IMG/VR virus record: IMGVR_UViG_3300025652_000633
Span: 1 to 22,131 of that record
Strand: one strand, 5' to 3'
DNA length: 22,131 bases
DNA from: a virus
Shown one piece after another: positions 16,584 to 22,131 of this stretch. The position numbers were made by a program, and so were the translations under genes. Position 1 is the stretch's first letter; every line of letters begins with the position of its first letter. The notes below the pieces were generated by a model, which worked only from the letters and a program-made list of their open reading frames with translations, was not told the origin of the DNA and ran no database searches.

Positions 16584-16595
16584 TACTAATAAATA
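16584..16595 (-). promoter_or_regulatory. Candidate phage-specific promoter motif, second copy
   Basis: TATTTATTAGTA on the minus strand, identical to the copy before gp25, placed 25 nt before the start of the 60-residue gene in a 45-nt gap. Function as a late promoter is inferred from recurrence in two intergenic gaps. Confidence 0.35.
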
Positions 16596-16603
16596 GATGA
16601 AAA

Positions 16604-17008
16604 TTACAAAAAAACCCGTTTTATGTGGATAATTGATAAATTATTATTACCACTAAGAATTAGATTATTTTTGAATTTGTCCCAATCTATTTTATAATTT
16701 TTATAATCGATATTACCGCTTTCTAAATTATACTCTTTTTCTATTAATTTATTTAATGCATTAATAGTATAAAAGGAAGCTTTTTTCTTATGAACAATGA
16801 GTGCATTCCTAAAATAATCTCTTAAGTTAATTTTATCCCCAAGTTCTAACTCAATATAGAATGTGTATAAATATTGACTCTCATCATCTTCAATTTCAAA
16901 TTTGAAAGTTTTAGATGACTCTATCTTGAATTCTTCTTCAATGTATTTCAAAAATTTACCACTTTCAGTTTTATTAACGAAAGCCGCAATTAATAATTTT
17001 TTATTCAT
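16604..17008 (-). CDS. Unknown 134-residue protein
   Basis: The product begins MNKKLLIAAFVNKTESGKFL, has alternating strands and helices, and is Lys/Glu/Asn-rich. The central part (YLYTFYIELELGDKINLRDYF) resembles a strand-helix fold but matches no family I know. There is no signal peptide or membrane segment. Its start overlaps the end of the 203-residue gene by 8 nt, so the two are probably translated together from the promoter in front of that gene. The C-terminal codons run up to the short gap before the 60-residue gene. Confidence 0.75.
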   Translation of the reverse strand: MNKKLLIAAFVNKTESGKFLKYIEEEFKIESSKTFKFEIEDDESQYLYTFYIELELGDKINLRDYFRNALIVHKKKASFYTINALNKLIEKEYNLESGNIDYKNYKIDWDKFKNNLILSGNNNLSIIHIKRVFL

Positions 17009-17612
17009 GGGGATTTATAGAATATAATACTGGGATATATTTGATTTGATTATCCAAACGTTCCAAGTAGTTGTTATATTCTATAAGTATCTCGTTACCT
17101 TGCAGAAACACCCCACTTTTTTCAATTATTTTCTTTTCGATTTTATCAACATTTAACCCCATAAATGAAGCAGTGTTTAAATCGATACCGAAAATTAAAT
17201 TCCCTGAGTAGAGGTAGATAACGTTATTATTTGATTTGTAGGAAATTACATTATTTAGACTGTAGATTTTTCTAACAATCTTCATGATTTTATTTTTAGA
17301 ATATTGTATAAAATCTAAATCGATATAAGTAATTTTATCAGTATATTTTTTATAAGAAAATCTAATGAATATTTCTAAATCATGTGAATATACATCTCGC
17401 TTAACATTACGCTTAAGTGTCCAGAATGTATTTTCATTGATTTGTTTATCTAATATCTTGATTAAATCTTTATTAAAATTTAACATAGTTAAGTCATAAC
17501 CCACAACCAAAGTTGGTAGGTCTTTATAGATTATATCATCCATGGATTGAACTACATTGAATTCTGGTCCGATGTTGATACTATCATTTGATACTATGTT
17601 AGCTATTTCCAT
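17001..17612 (-). CDS. Unknown 203-residue protein
   Basis: The product begins MEIANIVSNDSINIGPEFNV. It is rich in Ile, Asn, Lys and Tyr with many predicted strands (YIDLDFIQYSKNK, VIYLYSGNLIFGIDL) and no visible catalytic motif, signal or membrane segment. I do not recognise it. The ATG at 17612 lies only 5 nt past a TATATTTG promoter box, so the transcript would be nearly leaderless if this start is used. The next in-frame ATG is codon 24 (QSMDDIIYKDL), which would give an ordinary leader of about 70 nt. It overlaps the next gene by 8 nt. Confidence 0.75.
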   Translation of the reverse strand: MEIANIVSNDSINIGPEFNVVQSMDDIIYKDLPTLVVGYDLTMLNFNKDLIKILDKQINENTFWTLKRNVKRDVYSHDLEIFIRFSYKKYTDKITYIDLDFIQYSKNKIMKIVRKIYSLNNVISYKSNNNVIYLYSGNLIFGIDLNTASFMGLNVDKIEKKIIEKSGVFLQGNEILIEYNNYLERLDNQIKYIPVLYSINPHE

Positions 17613-17616
17613 TACG

Positions 17617-17648
17617 CAAATATACCAAATAATATTTAAAAAAACAAA
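17617..17648 (-). promoter_or_regulatory. Near-consensus Bacteroidota promoter
   Basis: The minus strand reads TTTG, 20 nt, then TATATTTG. This fits the -33/-7 pattern known for Bacteroidota housekeeping sigma (TTTG or TTG, 17-23 nt, TAnnTTTG). It fills the gap between the hub-like gene stop (17650) and the 203-residue gene start. Host polymerase should read it without phage factors, which suggests early or constitutive expression of the two unknown genes. Confidence 0.65.
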
Positions 17649-17649
17649 T

Positions 17650-20600
17650 TTAAGAATTAACTATATTTTCTAATTTAATTTTAAGTACCCTTAAAGAACC
17701 TTCATAATCTTTAGTTGCAGCATATCTAGCATTATAATCTTTTCTTCTAAACTTATCATAATTTAATAAATTTAACCAATTATTATCATCTGGAATATAA
17801 GATTTTATAGTATTTGTATAAGCTTTAACACCAACTTCCCAACTTCCATAATCTTTCCTATAACCAAGTCTTTTAGCTTCTTCTGGTGTTAAAGTATCAC
17901 CCTCAGTTATATTTAATATATTAAAAATATTAAAAGTAGATGTGGCCGCACCTTTTGTACCAAAATTACTTTCAGCCGCTGCTTGTAATAACATTAATTC
18001 TAATGGAACATTATATTTAAGTGCTAAATCTATATAATTTTGACCATTTAATGGTATATCAGTGCCATCATCAGTTACTGAATCAATAAATAAATTAATT
18101 TTACTTGATGTTAATAAAGGTTTTTCTATTTCAATTAAATTAGTATTAAAAATTGTATTATTATTTTTATAAACTTTAGCTTCAATATCAGTTGATTTAG
18201 TGTTTGGTTTATTTTTATTACTACCTGTTGTTAAAGAATCTAAATCAGCACCCTCTTTACTAACTTCATTTAAATTAGTGATTAAGTGTGCGTATAGAGT
18301 TTTATCATCAATCATTTTTGTTTTAACTGCACGAACTCTAACACCCTTAAATGTAGTAGTCATATGATTTGCTTTGATACTATGTCTAGTGTTTATGATG
18401 TTATAAGCACCATCAAACATTGGGATATTATCTAATTGGAAATACATAAATGGTTGTATTTGAGCACAACCTAACATTTCAACTTCACAAGAATATGCTC
18501 TATTGTTATAAATATCAAATAAATTTTGACCAATAGAGTTATTTCTATTTTGATTAGATAAACTCTCGATTATCTCAAGACTTTCTTGTGTTTCAGTAAA
18601 TTCCGATTGGTCTAAACTAAAACTCTTAAATAATGATTGATTTTGGTCAGCATATTTAACTAAAAAATATGGCACTTTAGTACTACCTGATACAAAATCA
18701 TCAGGTAATTGACTTGAATTATTCACGGATATATTATCACCATTACATTTTACATCTAAACTCCAACTATCATTCTTTTTAAATTTAGCACCTTTTTCAA
18801 TATTCAATTTATTAGATTGCTCACCAAAATACATACATATAAATGATGGACCACTAGCTGGTGGTGCTTCATTAAACCTGAATGGTTCGAATACATCCCT
18901 AATTTCTTCTTTATCATTATAATTAATATATGTTGGTAACGGAATAAAATCAAAATTATTATCTCTTAATATTCTAGCGATAAAATTATAAAAACTAATA
19001 TTTGTATTATCTTTCCAATAATTAACAAAAGTTGTTGGTGCAATTTTAAATTTATCCGAAATATCAATGTAAGCCCTATCAATGAAATTAAATTTATTAT
19101 ATAAATCTGTAGTAACAACACCAGAGCGAATTTGCGGAATACCTACAACCCATTTATCATAGATTGATTTTACATTCTTATATAAACTTAATTTTATATC
19201 ATCATCATCATTAGTATTAAATAAGGATTGTTTAACTTCTTCTACTGGGTCTATAACTTCTTTTGTGTTTAAAGTTTTAAACTCTTCAAAAAATGTTCCT
19301 AAATAAGTATTAACAGTAGCTTCTGGTACGTCAAAATTGATAAATCTATCTTCCGATGCGTTCCAAATTCGATAAGTCGAATTAATTATTATTCTTTCTT
19401 CGAATAATAAATCAATTATTTGATTAGCACCTTCACCACCATCTCTAAGGTCTAAAACAAAGTGATTTTCTTCAGTATCTTTTGATACTACAACATAATT
19501 TTGTGCAACATTTGTCCTTAAAACCTCTGAGTTAACTACAGATGAGAAATTATCCCATGCGGCATTTCTTTCAGATGCACCAGCGTTATCAGAAAAAATC
19601 TCTAAATTGTTTTTTAAATTTAACCATCCATTATTATTAATATCATCTACCCAATTCTCAAACGTTAATTTAAACTCATTCTTAACCGAATCTGGAAGTC
19701 TACTAATTATATCATTTATTTTAATATCATAACTAACTTCTTGAGATTGAAGTAAGAATTCTAAATTTAACCCTAATGTGGTTGTAGTAGTTCTTTTATA
19801 ACTACCAATTAAATAACTATCTGGTTCAATTTGGATTGAACCCGATAATTTAGGTATAAATGTTTGGTTATTATCATCATTGAAAATTAAGAAATCTTCT
19901 ACACTATTTCTATATAAAATAGCACCCATAAATAACACCCATGAATATGGTACCGAAACAAAACCACCTCTTTGATTGAAATAATTTATTTCTTTACCTT
20001 GTAATAAACCTTTATTAACCCCATTCCCAAATAAACCTGTACTTATTTCACCACCCATACCAGCAAAGGGTAATGTATGTAAAAATAAAAAGGCCCTTCC
20101 AATATTACTTTGTCTATAATAAAATTCACTACCAAATAATGAAAAATCAGTTTTAGAACTTCTAAACATCGGTTGAAATTTAAAGGTTCTATTTATTGGA
20201 TTTCCCTTTTCAATATTTTCAATAAGTTGACTTTTAAATGTTTTTTTATCATAAATTGACCCTAATCTTTGTTTATCATTTTGTGTTAATATTAATCTAG
20301 AATTGGGATTATATATAAAATTACCATTACCATCACTAATAAAAGTGTCATATTCATTTTGAGTTGAATCTTTTCTAAATGAATTTACAACATCATTACC
20401 ACCCTCATAGAATTCATAAAATAATGGAATATTACCACCAACTTCATGTTTATATTCTAAAAATTCATGAGTTCTATATTTACCACCAAATATTTTATTA
20501 ACATTAGAAATGTTAACTTTTTTTTCTTTAAAATTACTAGTTAATGAGTCAATATTTAAATCAGAATCATAATCATATAAAAAATTATCTGAATAATTAC

Positions 20601-22131
20601 TACGATTTATTATTTTAATAAATGTTTCATATTCTTTTGAATTTGGAACTGTGTCGTTTTCTAAAACATTTGAAACTACTGTTGATACGAATGTATTTGC
20701 GACACTTCTCTCTTCAAGACTATTTAATTGGTTAAAAGATTCTTCAAGTGTTGATAGACTTTGATTAATTGGTATATATGTTGCTGTTGGTTTATCAAAA
20801 TCATCATTAGTAACAACTGATGATGTATGTCTATAACTTAATATTTCATCATTAAGTAAAAATTTCATGCCAAACTTTTCTCTAATTTGACGTGACCAAC
20901 TAGCGATTTTACCATTAACACCTAAAATATCTGTATTATCACTAACAATACCTTTTTTAACGTTTGAATTTAAAAGAGTGTCATACATTTGTCTAGCTTC
21001 AAGCTTAGCCATTTTTGTAATTTCTTCACTTGATAAATTACTATTTGTATACGTTAAAAACAATATCATCCTTTGATAAAGTAATTTAGCTGGAAATATT
21101 TCAACTTTATTTTGAGGTATTAACCAAGGGTTTGTATTCGAACCATTAAATGCTTTTGTTTCTAATGGATTAACTGGATACCAACCTTTTTCATTTTTAT
21201 TAACATTTAATAAAAATTCTTGGTCTTTTATTTTAGATTTAATAATTGAATTTAATAAATCTTCAATGAAAGTAACTTCTTTAAATTCTTTAAATTTAGG
21301 GTTAGAACCTAACCATTTTTCAACCAACGCACCATCTTCTTTCTCAACATATTCTGGAAATGCTTTAATTGTTATAGTGGAATTGTTATTATCATCTTTA
21401 TATTCAGTAAAAGTTTCTTTATTTGACCCTTGAATAGTTCTAATACCACTATCAATATCAGTTTTAATGGATAAACCAAGGTCTCTAAGAACTCTAATTA
21501 ATAAATCAACATGGCTACATAAGATTCTAAAAAAAGACCCTATAGACCCATCAAAATCAATTCCTTGTTCATCGAAAAAATCATTTAATTTTGATATAAA
21601 TTCTTCACTAACTAAATTTTTATTATCAATTAACTCATTATTAATTTGTTCCCTAATATCATTAATTTGTTGTATAGCAAACCTAGCATCAAGCATGTTA
21701 TATTTACTTAATGTTACGCTAACACTATTCGAACTTATGAATGGTGGTTGATTTAATATTTGTATAAATTCATTATATTTCCTTTCAATGATATTATCAA
21801 TTTTTTCAGTACCAGTTAATATAAAATTCTTATATTTATTAACTATTATATCAGAATTGTCTTGAAACTCATCTAACGTTTTAAATCTTCTAAATACACT
21901 TGATATATTATCCCTAATTATGAAATCATTCATTTCAAAATCCTTATAAAATATTCCATCACTATCTAAAACAAATTTAGAAGTGTTTAATTCAAAAGAC
22001 TTAGCATTAGTTACTTTAGTAAATTGATTATATTCATTTACTAATTTTATTACAGAATCTTGATAATCTTTAATAAAAGACCTACTCAAATCTTGAGAAT
22101 TTAGAGTATAAACGATTTCATTTGTACTATT
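17650..22131 (-). CDS. Giant baseplate hub-like protein with C-terminal glucosaminidase domain (5' end outside window)
   Basis: The frame is open from its stop at 17650 to the window edge (1493 codons). The only nearby start candidate is a TTG at 22089, and the frame continues 14 codons beyond it, so the true N terminus is probably outside. The C-terminal 155 residues resemble GH73 glucosaminidases: LMLLQAAAESNFGTKG with the expected catalytic Glu (about residue 1373 counted from the TTG), then FNIFNI, in the place of the family's NLFGIK. Before it, at about 1200-1260, CEVEMLGCAQIQPFMYFQLD and FDGAYNIINTRHSIKANHMT resemble the end of gpD/gp27-type tail hub proteins. The rest is Asn-rich without a recognised domain. 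Role inferred: central tail hub that also cuts peptidoglycan during injection, joining tasks that T4 splits between gp27 and gp5. Confidence 0.8.
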   Translation of the reverse strand, partial: NSTNEIVYTLNSQDLSRSFIKDYQDSVIKLVNEYNQFTKVTNAKSFELNTSKFVLDSDGIFYKDFEMNDFIIRDNISSVFRRFKTLDEFQDNSDIIVNKYKNFILTGTEKIDNIIERKYNEFIQILNQPPFISSNSVSVTLSKYNMLDARFAIQQINDIREQINNELIDNKNLVSEEFISKLNDFFDEQGIDFDGSIGSFFRILCSHVDLLIRVLRDLGLSIKTDIDSGIRTIQGSNKETFTEYKDDNNNSTITIKAFPEYVEKEDGALVEKWLGSNPKFKEFKEVTFIEDLLNSIIKSKIKDQEFLLNVNKNEKGWYPVNPLETKAFNGSNTNPWLIPQNKVEIFPAKLLYQRMILFLTYTNSNLSSEEITKMAKLEARQMYDTLLNSNVKKGIVSDNTDILGVNGKIASWSRQIREKFGMKFLLNDEILSYRHTSSVVTNDDFDKPTATYIPINQSLSTLEESFNQLNSLEERSVANTFVSTVVSNVLENDTVPNSKEYETFIKIINRSNYSDNFLYDYDSDLNIDSLTSNFKEKKVNISNVNKIFGGKYRTHEFLEYKHEVGGNIPLFYEFYEGGNDVVNSFRKDSTQNEYDTFISDGNGNFIYNPNSRLILTQNDKQRLGSIYDKKTFKSQLIENIEKGNPINRTFKFQPMFRSSKTDFSLFGSEFYYRQSNIGRAFLFLHTLPFAGMGGEISTGLFGNGVNKGLLQGKEINYFNQRGGFVSVPYSWVLFMGAILYRNSVEDFLIFNDDNNQTFIPKLSGSIQIEPDSYLIGSYKRTTTTTLGLNLEFLLQSQEVSYDIKINDIISRLPDSVKNEFKLTFENWVDDINNNGWLNLKNNLEIFSDNAGASERNAAWDNFSSVVNSEVLRTNVAQNYVVVSKDTEENHFVLDLRDGGEGANQIIDLLFEERIIINSTYRIWNASEDRFINFDVPEATVNTYLGTFFEEFKTLNTKEVIDPVEEVKQSLFNTNDDDDIKLSLYKNVKSIYDKWVVGIPQIRSGVVTTDLYNKFNFIDRAYIDISDKFKIAPTTFVNYWKDNTNISFYNFIARILRDNNFDFIPLPTYINYNDKEEIRDVFEPFRFNEAPPASGPSFICMYFGEQSNKLNIEKGAKFKKNDSWSLDVKCNGDNISVNNSSQLPDDFVSGSTKVPYFLVKYADQNQSLFKSFSLDQSEFTETQESLEIIESLSNQNRNNSIGQNLFDIYNNRAYSCEVEMLGCAQIQPFMYFQLDNIPMFDGAYNIINTRHSIKANHMTTTFKGVRVRAVKTKMIDDKTLYAHLITNLNEVSKEGADLDSLTTGSNKNKPNTKSTDIEAKVYKNNNTIFNTNLIEIEKPLLTSSKINLFIDSVTDDGTDIPLNGQNYIDLALKYNVPLELMLLQAAAESNFGTKGAATSTFNIFNILNITEGDTLTPEEAKRLGYRKDYGSWEVGVKAYTNTIKSYIPDDNNWLNLLNYDKFRRKDYNARYAATKDYEGSLRVLKIKLENIVNS

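Noticed and set aside
22087-22089. TTG as the start of the giant hub-like gene
   Set aside because: The frame stays open upstream to the window edge, and all other genes start with ATG, so the real start is probably outside the window.

Overview
The window is a compact piece of a large tailed phage genome with a contractile (T4-like) tail. It is AT-rich, almost fully coding, and every credible gene lies on the minus strand, so genes are read from high to low coordinates. The phage type is shown by T4-family proteins seen together: a gp32-like ssDNA-binding protein, a UvsX-like recombinase, a FEN/RNase H-like 5' nuclease, a gp41-like replicative helicase, aerobic ribonucleotide reductase NrdB and NrdA, and baseplate wedge proteins gp25 and gp6. 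A Bacteroidota (probably flavobacterial) host is inferred from three things: SprB-type repeats in a tail protein, A-rich leaders without Shine-Dalgarno sequences, and TAnnTTTG promoter elements.

Layout in transcription order. (1) 22131-17650: a very large virion protein, probably a baseplate hub, ending in a GH73-like glucosaminidase domain; its 5' end lies outside the window. (2) 17612-16604: two overlapping unknown genes behind a near-consensus Bacteroidota promoter. (3) 16558-15654: a 60-residue protein and a very acidic 240-residue protein, closed by a perfect hairpin terminator. (4) 15433-14480: the gp32-like gene as its own unit, with a promoter, a leader of about 100 nt carrying two hairpins, and a GC-rich terminator behind it. 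(5) 14372-6970: a replication and precursor operon, uvsX, 5' nuclease, unknown 198-residue protein, gp41-like helicase, nrdB, nrdA, ended by a terminator. (6) 6872-1: baseplate/tail genes gp25, gp6, a small membrane protein, a 1170-residue multidomain protein with SprB-like repeats, and the start of another probable structural gene that leaves the window. Several junctions in block 6 are TAATG or 1-nt spacings, which suggests translational coupling.

Together, blocks 4 and 5 supply recombination-dependent replication: ssDNA coating, strand exchange, primer/flap removal, unwinding and dNTP supply. Blocks 1, 3 and 6 probably supply tail and virion parts. The least explained parts are the 203-, 134- and 198-residue proteins, the 103-residue membrane protein inside the baseplate operon, the hydrophobic Cys-rich core of the 1170-residue protein, and the control elements around gene 32. 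I saw no tRNA, CRISPR array, insertion sequence, intron or intein.
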